A DNA stretch of 48,115 nucleotides from Bacteroidia bacterium (GTDB taxonomy: Bacteria > Bacteroidota > Bacteroidia > B-17B0 > Aurantibacillaceae): positions 1-48,115 of the forward strand of contig JANYIQ010000040.1 in NCBI GenBank assembly GCA_025362575.1, read 5' to 3'. Position numbers and translations under genes: made by a program. The first letter of the stretch is position 1. Every line of letters begins with the position of its first letter. The notes beneath the pieces are model-generated. The model was not told the origin of the DNA and searched no databases. It saw only the letters and a list, made by a program, of their open reading frames with translations. Below, piece by piece: positions 24,735-32,891 of the stretch.

Positions 24735-25835
24735 CTATTTATTCATCTTGAAAAATTCAAAAGGGTTAGTCCCTGCAATCAGCCCGTAATTTTCCTCCCC
24801 GATACTTGCCCTTAAGTTGATTGAAAACTCCCTTTCAGAAACTTCTTGCTCCACCATATAGTAATCGGAACCGAAAAGGATCTTGTTTTTTATGGCTTCA
24901 TTCTGTAAGGTTATTTTTAATAAAGGACTAAGATCGGTTTTGTATCCGGTGTATGAAATATCTGCATATACATTGGGGTACTTTCTGACAAGCTCTCGTA
25001 CTTTCACAAACCAAGAAAGCTCACCATCTTCGTCTATTGTGTTTTGCAAATACTTATCCCATTCATCAGCGCCACCGAAATGCGCTAGATTAATTTTCAA
25101 GTTCGGGTATTTCTGCAAAACATACTCGTAATTGTCTGGGTCAGTGAAAATATCTGTGAAGTATTTGTTTTTTCGAGCCTTATTTATTTTTCCTGTGATA
25201 GGATGTTTTCGCATTTCGTCTGTAATTTTACCCTTGTAAAATATTCCACCACGAGAGCAATGAGTTGTAATAGGAATGTTATTACTTTGAGCATAGGCAT
25301 AAACCTGATTTAACCTTTCGTCAAAAGGGTAATAGCCTAAAGGCGGGTAAAGCTTAATACCGGCAAAGTTCTCTTCCTCAATGTATTTTTGAATCAAAGA
25401 AAAAATATCGGGTCTTTCAGGGTGTGCGAAAATAAAGGGCAGGATTATTTCTTTGTAGGCAGGGTCTCTCTTAATGACCGCTAATTCGTCTAATTGTGCC
25501 TTAAAGGGCTGTTTAACCGCTCCTGCCATCATATACTCCATATCCATAGAAAGCACGCAGAGCTTGGTTCCTTCAGGATAAAAGCCCTGAAGCAGTTTGA
25601 AGATTTCAAGCTGGCTTTTTAAATCTCCTATCGTTAAGAAGTAATGGTACTTCTTAATTATAAGTGCCAAGTCCTTTTTTCCAAAGAATGAAACAAGTTT
25701 TGATAAACCACCCGAAGTCTTCCTGCTTTCTAAAAGGGTTCCTAATGACCTAACCCAAAAGGGCACAAAATTATCAGGCACGCAGTTGCGTGTGAAAATA
25801 TGGGTATGGCAATTGATTATTTTTATATCGTTCAT
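24735..25835 (-). CDS. Amidohydrolase (Amidohydro_2-like TIM-barrel metal hydrolase)
   Basis: A 366-residue enzyme with the metal-site pattern of the amidohydrolase superfamily: NCHTHIF at the N terminus (HxH), GIKLYPPLGY mid-protein, ITTHCSRGG and INLAHFGG (His ligands), and KILFGSDYYM (the Asp). It probably hydrolyses or decarboxylates a small molecule; the substrate is unknown. It is the last gene of the minus-strand block, 29 bp after the LPD1-like gene and just before the block terminator. It may be cargo. Confidence 0.82.
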   Translation of the reverse strand: MNDIKIINCHTHIFTRNCVPDNFVPFWVRSLGTLLESRKTSGGLSKLVSFFGKKDLALIIKKYHYFLTIGDLKSQLEIFKLLQGFYPEGTKLCVLSMDMEYMMAGAVKQPFKAQLDELAVIKRDPAYKEIILPFIFAHPERPDIFSLIQKYIEEENFAGIKLYPPLGYYPFDERLNQVYAYAQSNNIPITTHCSRGGIFYKGKITDEMRKHPITGKINKARKNKYFTDIFTDPDNYEYVLQKYPNLKINLAHFGGADEWDKYLQNTIDEDGELSWFVKVRELVRKYPNVYADISYTGYKTDLSPLLKITLQNEAIKNKILFGSDYYMVEQEVSEREFSINLRASIGEENYGLIAGTNPFEFFKMNK

Positions 25836-25864
25836 AAAATTTAAGTTTTTGTTAAACTCTCCAG

Positions 25865-27139
25865 TTAAATTCTTTTTTTGATTCCGTTGATGAGGGCATC
25901 AAAATCAGCTTCCAGTTTTTTCATTTCGCTAAGACTGAGATATAAGTCAAGATCATATTTAGTTTCAGCCAGGAATATGTTTTTGTACTTCTTCTTTTGC
26001 ATCTTAAAATGAACATACACTTCAAAAGCTCTTGCGAAGATTTCATTTCGGCGAAAGAAATAATCCGTTACTCCGTACTTACCCTTTACTTTTAAAAGGC
26101 GCTGATAAAATGGAGTATGGGTAGTATCATTTTTCCAAATGATCTTGTAAAGCAACCTTTCCATTAATCCTTGCAGGGAATTTGCCTTCAATAGCTTTTT
26201 GTCGGGTTTAATTCTTGCACTTCTTGCACCCGTCAAAGCACCACTATTGGCTTTTTCAATAAACATACCTCCGTAATAATCCAAAGCGTGTCCGTATTCG
26301 TGTGCTAGAGAACCAACACCTCCTGAAGCGGTAAGTAAATCTGATCGGTCGAAGCCTCTTTTTGAAGTGCTTCCTTTCTTTGGTCGCTTGTATCGAGTTA
26401 AATTGATTGCGAAAGTGCTTTGTTCAAAATGTGCAGAGGCGGTTCCTCTGCCTCTTGCTCCAAATGCAATGGTTATTTTGTTTCTTAGTGAAATTTGTTT
26501 TGGCGAGAAATTTAAAATATGGTACAGGTCGAATAACGAGAGTCCTAATCCTGCCAAATAATTCGAGCGATCTTGTTGAGAAAGCCAGTTACCAAATTCT
26601 ATGCCACGCAGGCCATAAAACTCTTGTACATAGTCAATGTCTTTGTAATCGTAAGACCTTGGGATTTCAGCACCGGAACGGATCTGTTTATTATGGGCAT
26701 CAAAAACCAATTTGATCTTTTTGCTATTCCAATATTGATCGGCTCTGCTTCCTGTATAAGGGATTTCTCCCTCGTCGACCAATTTTCCCAAGTTTTCAGT
26801 TTTATTCGGCAGTTTTATTTTTCCTAAACGATCTTTGGGTTTTTTCGGTGTCCGTTTTATTGGCCCATGATGTTTACGGTGTTTTTCATAATAATCTTCA
26901 AGGTCTTGCTCGGTACAATCTATAATGACTTCTATTTCCCCGTGAAAGATCGATTTTTTGTAACCATAATCCAGCTTATCAAAAATGTATTCTAATTTTA
27001 AGTAGGCTTCTTCATCTTTGCCTTTGTTTAAATACATTTCAATCAAAACGGTATCTCTTATTGCTTTAAATTGCTCGGTGGTTCTTGTTCCTCCAAACTG
27101 TAAGAATTTTTCCATGAGTTTTTTTACTGAAGTTTCCAT
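25865..27139 (-). CDS. LPD1-like zinc metallopeptidase-domain protein
   Basis: A 424-residue protein. The central region matches the pattern of LPD1 (large polyvalent-protein-associated domain 1): GIEFGNWLSQQDRSNYL, SLFDLYHILN, KITIAFGARGRGTASAHFEQ, FAINLTRYK and GVGSLAHEYGHALDYYGG with an HEYGH zincin site (about residue 255). LPD1 usually occurs inside giant polyvalent proteins of phages and conjugative elements; here it is short and nearly alone. ATG at 27139 is preferred to the TTG 27 codons upstream, because that upstream stretch also holds the shifted tail of the preceding gene. It may process or cut proteins of the block. Confidence 0.72.
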   Translation of the reverse strand: METSVKKLMEKFLQFGGTRTTEQFKAIRDTVLIEMYLNKGKDEEAYLKLEYIFDKLDYGYKKSIFHGEIEVIIDCTEQDLEDYYEKHRKHHGPIKRTPKKPKDRLGKIKLPNKTENLGKLVDEGEIPYTGSRADQYWNSKKIKLVFDAHNKQIRSGAEIPRSYDYKDIDYVQEFYGLRGIEFGNWLSQQDRSNYLAGLGLSLFDLYHILNFSPKQISLRNKITIAFGARGRGTASAHFEQSTFAINLTRYKRPKKGSTSKRGFDRSDLLTASGGVGSLAHEYGHALDYYGGMFIEKANSGALTGARSARIKPDKKLLKANSLQGLMERLLYKIIWKNDTTHTPFYQRLLKVKGKYGVTDYFFRRNEIFARAFEVYVHFKMQKKKYKNIFLAETKYDLDLYLSLSEMKKLEADFDALINGIKKRI

Positions 27140-27164
27140 GATCAATATTTTTAATTTTTCTGTT

Positions 27165-27281
27165 TTAATGTTTTTGTTTTGCTTTTTTCGGTTTATTGCC
27201 TGAAAAAGAATTGAAACCAAGCCATAAGCCTAAAGCTGATAGGATGGTAAATAAGATCCCTAATTGTAAAGGCTTTGGACT
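27165..27281 (-). other. Frameshifted membrane tail of the peptidoglycan hydrolase
   Basis: In the -1 frame after the A9 tract (27281-27289) 38 codons stay open: SPKPLQLGILFTILSALGLW, then LGFNSFSGNKPKKAKQKH and a stop. The peptide is one clear transmembrane helix followed by a basic tail. It has no ATG, GTG or TTG before the helix, so it can only be made as an extension of the hydrolase (EIAKKK joined to SPKP). The expressed form would be a C-terminally membrane-anchored enzyme. Confidence 0.55.
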
Positions 27282-27826
27282 TTTTTTTTAGCGATCTCAA
27301 GAATTAGGGTGGCTGATTTGATAATAAGCTCTTTATACTTAACTCTGTTATCTCCGTTCTTCTCGCTGATATAGGGCGAGTAGGCTATCTTTTGTGCATA
27401 CTCACTTACATTGTTACTTACTTTGGCCGCCTCCTTGTAATAGCTTGTAATGATGCGGGCGAAATCCGAAAATCCGTCTTCAACCGTTTTGTAACTACGG
27501 AATTTTAATCCTGATACTTTTGATACACGGCTTTCACCTTTCCAATACTCATTGGGTTTACCGAAAGCGGTAACGCCAAAGAAATTGTGATTCTGTGTGG
27601 CTAGTTGTGAAGTTCCCCATCCTGATTCAACAGAGGCTTGCGCCAAAATGATTAGTGGATGTATCCCGAATTTCTTACCCACCTTTACAGCGGCTTCATA
27701 GAAATTCATTACAAACTCAACTTGTTTACTCCCTTTAGGACTTGTGCCTAAAGTTTGAGGTATGATCTCAGGAGCGCCTTGCAGTCCCAATATGGTGGGA
27801 ACACGCAAGAAATATTCTTGTTCCAT
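27260..27826 (-). CDS. Peptidoglycan hydrolase, FlgJ-type glucosaminidase
   Basis: A 188-residue enzyme of the mannosyl-glycoprotein endo-beta-N-acetylglucosaminidase domain family (cell-wall glycan cleavage). The signature is HPLIILAQASVESGWGTSQLATQNHNFFG with the catalytic Glu in SVESGWG (about residue 67). It is followed by FRSYKTVEDGFSDFARII and SPYISEKNGD. There is no signal peptide. Just before the stop an A9 tract (GCT AAA AAA AAA) would allow a -1 slip that swaps the last six residues (VQSLYN) for a membrane helix. The likely role is lysis or wall penetration by the element's particle or complex. Confidence 0.85.
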   Translation of the reverse strand: MEQEYFLRVPTILGLQGAPEIIPQTLGTSPKGSKQVEFVMNFYEAAVKVGKKFGIHPLIILAQASVESGWGTSQLATQNHNFFGVTAFGKPNEYWKGESRVSKVSGLKFRSYKTVEDGFSDFARIITSYYKEAAKVSNNVSEYAQKIAYSPYISEKNGDNRVKYKELIIKSATLILEIAKKKVQSLYN

Positions 27827-27850
27827 TTTTCAAGGTTTTAAAGTTTTGTA

Positions 27851-28822
27851 TCATAGACTTCTGTCTCTGACTACAGCCAACTCCGCTTTTATCCAGCGTA
27901 CCAATCCTTGAACGGTTCTAATTTTTATGAAATTTCCTTTCCCGGTATCTAAGGTCATAATCGGGAAACCTAATATTATGTTCTTTGGGGCTATGCCCGT
28001 TTGTTTAAATGACTCGTCATAAACAAGGCAGACACTTGTAGTAACGACTTCTTGCTTTGGTTCTTCAATCTGATCAATTTCATTCTCGCCTGTTATCCCT
28101 TCTAATACCTCCAAAGGGATTTTACCCTGTTTTTCTCTTTTCTTCTTTTCATCACCCGAAATAAGTTCAACTTGGCTCTTGGCAACGTAATAGGTTTTCT
28201 TTTCGCCTTTGGTGGTCAGTGTCCAAAACTCTATGAATAATACTTTGTTGATTTCATCATAGGAAAACTTGCCAGTACTGGCTCCAATGATCTTTCCTTT
28301 CGGCACAAGTTTTACAATGTTATTTTTAAAGGCGTGTTGCCACTCATACCTTGCAGTTTTCCTCACATTGGCATCTGATGTTGTAATGACCCATTTATTA
28401 GCAGGTACTTTATCGCTCTTTGGAGCATAATAATAGGAACCTGTTTTACCTTTTGAGGCAAGTGATAAGAATTTTTGATAGTCTTCAGGGCTTATCTCGC
28501 CTTGAAGCTCATCATATAAATCTGAACCTTCAGTTTGGTCTTTAAAGTGTTTGGCCACACTATCTAGGTCGGTGATTTCTGAGGCTAATTTGAAAATGGC
28601 CTCTTTATCGGTGGTATCAAATTTTCTCATCCACCAAAACCCGGATGGGTTGATCGCTTGTCTTAAACCTACTGCTTGTCCTGAAGATGGGTCTGTGTCC
28701 ATATCGGCTTCAGAGCCTCCTTTTTTAAACTTAGAAATTGCTTCCTTACCTAAAAAAAATAAAAACACTGTTCCGCCAACTTTTAGCAGTGCATCTATAT
28801 TATTATTTTCAGAGAGTTTCAT
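27851..28822 (-). CDS. Membrane-anchored protein with two possible SH3-like domains
   Basis: A 323-residue protein. It has an N-terminal membrane helix (about residues 12-27: LLKVGGTVFLFFLGKEAI), a helical region at about 50-130 and then two beta-rich segments resembling SH3b domains. One spans about 145-225 (WVITTSDANVRKTARYEW, LVPKGKIIGASTGKF) and the other about 270-320 (NIILGFPIMTLDTGKGNFI, KIRTVQGLVRWIKAEL). SH3b domains bind cell wall, which would suit its place next to the peptidoglycan hydrolase. The family is not recognised. Confidence 0.55.
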   Translation of the reverse strand: MKLSENNNIDALLKVGGTVFLFFLGKEAISKFKKGGSEADMDTDPSSGQAVGLRQAINPSGFWWMRKFDTTDKEAIFKLASEITDLDSVAKHFKDQTEGSDLYDELQGEISPEDYQKFLSLASKGKTGSYYYAPKSDKVPANKWVITTSDANVRKTARYEWQHAFKNNIVKLVPKGKIIGASTGKFSYDEINKVLFIEFWTLTTKGEKKTYYVAKSQVELISGDEKKKREKQGKIPLEVLEGITGENEIDQIEEPKQEVVTTSVCLVYDESFKQTGIAPKNIILGFPIMTLDTGKGNFIKIRTVQGLVRWIKAELAVVRDRSL

Positions 28823-28842
28823 TTTTTCGCTAATTATTTCTT

Positions 28843-29019
28843 TTAACTCAATAATTTTTTAGCGGTCTTTACAATCGACGGATTTGCCTTTAGTATTTTA
28901 GCTAAGTCCTTTAAATCCTTATCAGACAAACTATTTTTTATATCCGCTAAAGCCTTTACAAGCTCTATGGCTTCCTGCTCACTTGAAGCATCAATGCCTA
29001 TTTTAATTTCAAAAATCAT
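28843..29019 (-). CDS. Small helical protein of the minus-strand block
   Basis: A 58-residue protein starting at ATG 29019 (MIFEIKIGIDASSEQEAIEL) and ending in a Lys-rich helix (AKILKANPSIVKTAKKLLS). It lies between two block genes in the same orientation with about 50-base gaps, and its codon use resembles theirs. The function is unknown. It is too short for most ORF filters. Confidence 0.6.
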   Translation of the reverse strand: MIFEIKIGIDASSEQEAIELVKALADIKNSLSDKDLKDLAKILKANPSIVKTAKKLLS

Positions 29020-29068
29020 TTTGTTTTTTATTTGAGTTTGTTTTTACTGTTAAACGATCATTTTTATT

Positions 29069-30091
29069 TTAGGAACTATCGTCTAAATCAGTTTCCTCTT
29101 TTTCTGAATCCTCTGAGTTATTATTGGTTTCAACCTTGTTAGGTTTGATCTTTGTCTTTTTTGTGTCAGCTTGTTTCTTTAACTGAATATATATTTCCTG
29201 TAAAACAGGGACATTATTTCCTGCTAATTGAACTATTTCAAAGTATAAGCGTAAAACAGCATCATCCGAGGCAAGTAAAAAATCATTAATGTGTTTTATT
29301 ACCTGTAATCTTATTTTTTGTTCTTTGGTCACTTCTTGTTTGGGGCTGTCCTCAGAAATGATGCTGGCGGTTGATTTGGTTTCTTCTTTTGTTTCTCTGG
29401 TTTCCGCTTCTGTTTCTTTGCTTGGATCAATGCCAAGTAGTCCATTTAGAACTTCTTGTTTGGCACCGAACACATTTTTTAAGATACCAAGGCCAAAATC
29501 ACTTTTAGCAAAGCTTTCAATGGCATTTGAAGTAACGGTTCCGAGCGAAACATTAGCAAAACTGTTCTTCTTGGCCTTTTCGCCTTTCTCCAGTTCTGAT
29601 TCAAGTTCCTGTATATACTGTTTTTTCTTTTTGTTCTTCTTTCTTAAAATCTCAAGTTCATATTGCAGGCGCTTATTTTCAAACTCAAGCATCCAAACTT
29701 GCTTTTCCTTTTCAGCCAAAGTGTAAAAATGCTTTTCCGTGCTTACTAAGCTTTCAGGATTGGTAAATTCGAGTTCCGCTTTTTCTGAAGGATTTCCAAG
29801 GGTTAAACTGGAATCTTTTTTTACCTGTACTTTAATGGTTTGAAAGGGTGTTTTTGTTCTTATGCTTTTTGAACTGTATAATTCAATTATTAAGGCGGAT
29901 AGATCATATCGTGTAAGATATTGGATAACCGTTTCATAAAAAGTGCTTCCTTCTTCTTTGTTTACAAGCGGAGTTTGTTTTCCCATATATTCAACCTTAA
30001 CCGAAAAATAGGTAGGCTCTTTCTTAGATTGCCTGTCTTTTATGGCATCATTGATGAATTTGATTTGGTCGTATGGTGTTTGCGCTTGCAT
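29069..30091 (-). CDS. Coiled-coil protein of the minus-strand block
   Basis: A 340-residue protein. The N-terminal alpha/beta domain (about 1-115) includes TYFSVKVEYMGKQTP. A Lys/Glu-rich coiled coil spans about 125-175 (EFENKRLQYELEILRKKNKK). A short hydrophobic segment with DFGLGILKNVFGAKQEVLNGLLGI follows, then an acidic linker and a helical domain (about 255-305). The acidic, Ser/Thr-rich C terminus resembles a flexible tail. It could be a scaffold or spike-stalk protein; that is inference. Confidence 0.55.
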   Translation of the reverse strand: MQAQTPYDQIKFINDAIKDRQSKKEPTYFSVKVEYMGKQTPLVNKEEGSTFYETVIQYLTRYDLSALIIELYSSKSIRTKTPFQTIKVQVKKDSSLTLGNPSEKAELEFTNPESLVSTEKHFYTLAEKEKQVWMLEFENKRLQYELEILRKKNKKKKQYIQELESELEKGEKAKKNSFANVSLGTVTSNAIESFAKSDFGLGILKNVFGAKQEVLNGLLGIDPSKETEAETRETKEETKSTASIISEDSPKQEVTKEQKIRLQVIKHINDFLLASDDAVLRLYFEIVQLAGNNVPVLQEIYIQLKKQADTKKTKIKPNKVETNNNSEDSEKEETDLDDSS

Positions 30092-30114
30092 TTTAATATC
30101 CTGTTAATGTCTCT

Positions 30115-30486
30115 TTAATGTATCACTGCTTTTATAAATTCAACCGGCCTTTGAATCTCTATTCCCGCGGGGTCAACTGTGCTTATGCTCCAATTGGTTC
30201 CGCCAAACTGTATAAGTTGGATCATGCCTGAAAATTCCTGTGGATTATTATCCGTAAAATCATCTGTATTAAATGTTCCTGTATCTGAAATAATTACAAA
30301 GCCAAAGCAGGATTGATAATTCACTAAATAATAATATTCATTATAGGCTTTTATGATGATGTGCTTATCTGCTCTTTCCTGATGAGTTCCAACCACACTT
30401 ACCGATTCAATATGATATTCATCGGGAGTTTTGCCGATCTCTCTCATTCTTTGCTTGGCTAGTTCTATTGCAGTCTCGTAGTTCAT
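30115..30486 (-). CDS. Hypothetical protein of the minus-strand block
   Basis: A 123-residue soluble alpha/beta protein: an N-terminal helix (NYETAIELAKQRMREIGKTP), then strands (HIESVSVVGTHQ, KHIIIKAYNEYYYLV and CFGFVIISDTGTF). It contains no signal peptide or known motif. It starts 11 bp after the preceding gene, so co-transcription is very likely. Confidence 0.55.
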   Translation of the reverse strand: MNYETAIELAKQRMREIGKTPDEYHIESVSVVGTHQERADKHIIIKAYNEYYYLVNYQSCFGFVIISDTGTFNTDDFTDNNPQEFSGMIQLIQFGGTNWSISTVDPAGIEIQRPVEFIKAVIH

Positions 30487-30497
30487 TTCTTTGTTTA

Positions 30498-30890
30498 TTA
30501 TAACTTTTCTTCGTAGTGCAGGTAAATTGTAATCGTAAAGTCTGTTAGGCTTGGGTCTCTATTAAAGAAGAAACCTTGTATATATGCACTTGTTTTTACT
30601 TCCTCATCAAAAGGGATCGGGTGAGCTTGATGGCGAATGCGATTTGTATTAATTACCGCCGTTTGAATACTTTTAAAAATTCCTTCGTTTAAAAAAAGGG
30701 AAATATAGCCTACTACTTTTTCGGTGCTTAAAGAATTGCAGGTAAAATATAATCCCTTCAATACGCCAAAGTGCAATGGTAATTTGTTTTCAATTTTAAC
30801 AATGAATTTTCCTGATGCTACTGTTACTTGAAAAACGTAACATTTTGTCGAAGAAAAATTATAGGGTTTATATGTGTCGGCAATTTTCAC
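30498..30890 (-). CDS. Small beta-rich protein 1 of the minus-strand block
   Basis: A 130-residue protein made almost entirely of predicted beta strands (CYVFQVTVASGKFIVKIENK, VVGYISLFL, SAYIQGFFFN), ending DFTITIYLHYEEKL. The neighbouring 121-residue protein ends in a similar strand, NVTISLRLEND. Such short all-beta proteins fit a jelly-roll or accessory surface subunit, but no family is recognised. Confidence 0.55.
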   Translation of the reverse strand: MKIADTYKPYNFSSTKCYVFQVTVASGKFIVKIENKLPLHFGVLKGLYFTCNSLSTEKVVGYISLFLNEGIFKSIQTAVINTNRIRHQAHPIPFDEEVKTSAYIQGFFFNRDPSLTDFTITIYLHYEEKL

Positions 30891-30922
30891 TTGTGCGTTT
30901 CAATTTTGATCTTAATCGTTCT

Positions 30923-31288
30923 CTAGTCGTTTTCAAGTCTAAGAGAAATCGTAACATTGTAAGGGTAGGTCGCTCCGGTATTAATATCAGTATAGCTTCC
31001 TTTCACGCTACTACCGCCACCTTTTTCATTTAGCTCGTGGTATTCATAACCAAATGGCACTTGTTCTCTGAACAGCAAACGCAGAACCTCAAATTTTTCA
31101 GGAAATAACTCAACAGTATTAATATCAAGTTTTATGGCACTGAATTTATTCAAGGAATCGGTCAGGATAATATTTACTCCCGTTACTTTCTTATAAAGTT
31201 TGTCGGTCTCAGCATCAATAGGAACTATTTGTCCTACGGAATTTACCTGAATGGTAATGTGCTGATATTTTATTTTTGGCTGGCTCAT
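30923..31288 (-). CDS. Small beta-rich protein 2 of the minus-strand block
   Basis: A 121-residue all-beta protein (KYQHITIQVNSVGQIVPI, TGVNIILTDSL, AIKLDINTVELFP, GATYPYNVTISLRLEND). ATG at 31288 is used; the longer frame would cross the hairpin at 31311-31325. It resembles its 130-residue neighbour in size and in its final strand. It may be a subunit of a symmetric assembly, by inference only. Confidence 0.55.
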   Translation of the reverse strand: MSQPKIKYQHITIQVNSVGQIVPIDAETDKLYKKVTGVNIILTDSLNKFSAIKLDINTVELFPEKFEVLRLLFREQVPFGYEYHELNEKGGGSSVKGSYTDINTGATYPYNVTISLRLEND

Positions 31289-31310
31289 TGTAGTAAATTT
31301 TAAATTCGTT

Positions 31311-31459
31311 CCGATTCGCAATCGGTGACCCCAGTAGGCAGGGCTTTGGGAAGAATGTTTTTAGTATTTTTTTGAGAGAAACGTTCTTTTAAAGATTCCT
31401 TTACAGAATTAGTTAAACTCTCACATTACCTCTTAAATGAGCTTCCCTTAAGCCCTGCC
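31311..31459 (-). ncRNA. Structured intergenic RNA after the 235-aa gene
   Basis: A near-perfect 17-bp stem joins 31337-31353 and 31442-31459 (GGCAGGGCTT pairs with AAGCCCTGCC and extends through GGGAAG/CTTCCC), enclosing about 88 bases. A second hairpin, CCGATT-GCG-AATCGG (31311-31325), lies 22 bases upstream of the next start codon. There is no T-tract on the minus strand, so it looks like a processing, stability or attenuation structure within the block transcript. Confidence 0.5.
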
Positions 31460-31484
31460 GTTTTTAGTGACTGGAGAAAATATT

Positions 31485-32192
31485 TTAGAATGGAATTACG
31501 CTTGTTCCGATCAAAACCACTTTTAAGAAACTTGAAGCGGCAGCAGCAGCGGCAAATTTCACAGGCATTTTTATTTCAACTTGCGGTTCAATCACTTTGG
31601 TTGAACTCAATTTGTAATAACCGATTTGTAAATCGTTACGACCGAAAGTGTCAAATACATCAGTAGAAATTAATCCCACTAATTTTTTGTTTCCTGCTTC
31701 AAACTCAAATTCACCGTTTCTGATGATTGGAGCAATATGCGTGAAATCTGCGGTAAACATACCCGTCAAGCTTTCTGCGTAGGTCATACGGATCGCTGAC
31801 ATTAAAAACCAATTGTCTTTTTCAAGTTTGGCGGTGGCTAAGTTTCCTAAACCCACGTTTTTATTGTCCGTTCCTTGAAAAACGTCTATTTGGTTTTTTG
31901 TTGCAATATCTTTTACCACATAAAAACGGGTGTCGGCTAATTGCAAGCGTTTTTTCAAAAGACCATCGCGGATTTCCTGCGGTAATTGTTTGAATTTGGA
32001 TTCAAACTCTACACGGGAATTATTATCACTAATGGTCGGCGAAGGGCGTTGTAAAAGTGATTTTATTACACGGTTTTGTTGGTCTTTTGGGACTCTCGAA
32101 ATACGACCTAGTAATTCGGCAAAGTCAGGGCTATCCCCTAATAGGTCTGCGGTATTACTGTACTCGCTCCCTAGCAAATCATCTGTTTCCAT
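31485..32192 (-). CDS. Candidate major structural protein of the minus-strand block
   Basis: A 235-residue protein of unknown family. A disordered acidic N terminus (DDLLGSEYSNTADLLGDSPD) is followed by a helix, then a mostly beta domain (TRFYVVKDIATKNQIDVFQG, IRNGEFEFEAGNKKLVGLIS). An Ala-rich hydrophobic C-terminal segment (MPVKFAAAAAASSFLKVVLI) completes it. Its gene alone in the block is set off by strong hairpins on both sides, as for a highly expressed cistron, so a capsid-like or major subunit role is plausible. This is inference; no homology is recognised. Confidence 0.5.
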   Translation of the reverse strand: METDDLLGSEYSNTADLLGDSPDFAELLGRISRVPKDQQNRVIKSLLQRPSPTISDNNSRVEFESKFKQLPQEIRDGLLKKRLQLADTRFYVVKDIATKNQIDVFQGTDNKNVGLGNLATAKLEKDNWFLMSAIRMTYAESLTGMFTADFTHIAPIIRNGEFEFEAGNKKLVGLISTDVFDTFGRNDLQIGYYKLSSTKVIEPQVEIKMPVKFAAAAAASSFLKVVLIGTSVIPF

Positions 32193-32260
32193 TTGAATGT
32201 TTTTTAAGTGTTATTTATATTTTTTAGTTTCTTTTTTAATTTTTCCAATTATTTTTAGAG

Positions 32261-32291
32261 AATCGAATGGGGCTGATGACCCCATTCGATT
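32261..32291 (-). promoter_or_regulatory. Perfect 12-bp hairpin between the 181-aa and 235-aa genes
   Basis: AATCGAATGGGG and CCCCATTCGATT form a perfect stem with a 7-base loop, beginning directly after the 181-aa gene's stop codon. It lacks a T-tract on either strand, so an RNA-processing or 3'-stabilising hairpin is likelier than a full terminator. Confidence 0.7.
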
Positions 32292-32837
32292 TTAAATGAT
32301 GCCTTTAATATCATCCTCGGTTGTCGATGAATTATAACCCAAACCTTTAACATCGGTTTGATCGCTGTTATATCCCAAGCCCTCTAAATCAGGCAAGTTT
32401 ATTTTAACCGTTGGGGCATCTTCCATACTGTAAGACTTTACAGGCAGAGCGTTTAAGCCGAAGCTTCCTAACTCCAATGGTGGTTTATCGTTTTCGGTAT
32501 AATACGTTGTGGCGATCCCTTCAAAGCCTGTTAGCTGTTCTTTAACGAAAGGAATTAGTTTCAACCCTTCAAAGGCTCCTGACACAGTTAAACCATATCC
32601 AAAGGCTTTGGCGTAAATTTCGTTGTTGTCGGTAGCAGAAGTAATTAATAAGCCTCCACTTCCAAGCACTATCGGTTTGGCGTATTTTACAAAGCTTTCT
32701 GCTTCAGGGAATTTTTCTGAAAGCATATCTAAGCCCTTAGATATTCCCACTCCACTCACAAAGCCAAGTATCACCATAGAAGTTTTTTTCACTTCTTCGC
32801 CGACCTGCTTTTTAATATTTTCAATGCGCTTTTTCAT
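32292..32837 (-). CDS. Integral membrane protein of the minus-strand block
   Basis: A 181-residue protein with about three hydrophobic segments: SMVILGFVSGVGISKGL (about 20-37), AKPIVLGSGGLLITSA (about 53-68) and AKAFGYGLTVSGAFEGLKLI (about 75-95). The C-terminal tail has two GLGYNS copies (EGLGYNSDQTDVKGLGYNSS). The same LGY/GLG words occur in its operon neighbours. The amphipathic, glycine-rich segments resemble membrane proteins of lipid-containing phages in style, but no family is recognised. Confidence 0.55.
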   Translation of the reverse strand: MKKRIENIKKQVGEEVKKTSMVILGFVSGVGISKGLDMLSEKFPEAESFVKYAKPIVLGSGGLLITSATDNNEIYAKAFGYGLTVSGAFEGLKLIPFVKEQLTGFEGIATTYYTENDKPPLELGSFGLNALPVKSYSMEDAPTVKINLPDLEGLGYNSDQTDVKGLGYNSSTTEDDIKGII

Positions 32838-32891
32838 TTTATTTAGTTTTAAATTCTTAAACTTTAAATTTTGCTTCCTTTGGTTCTGACT

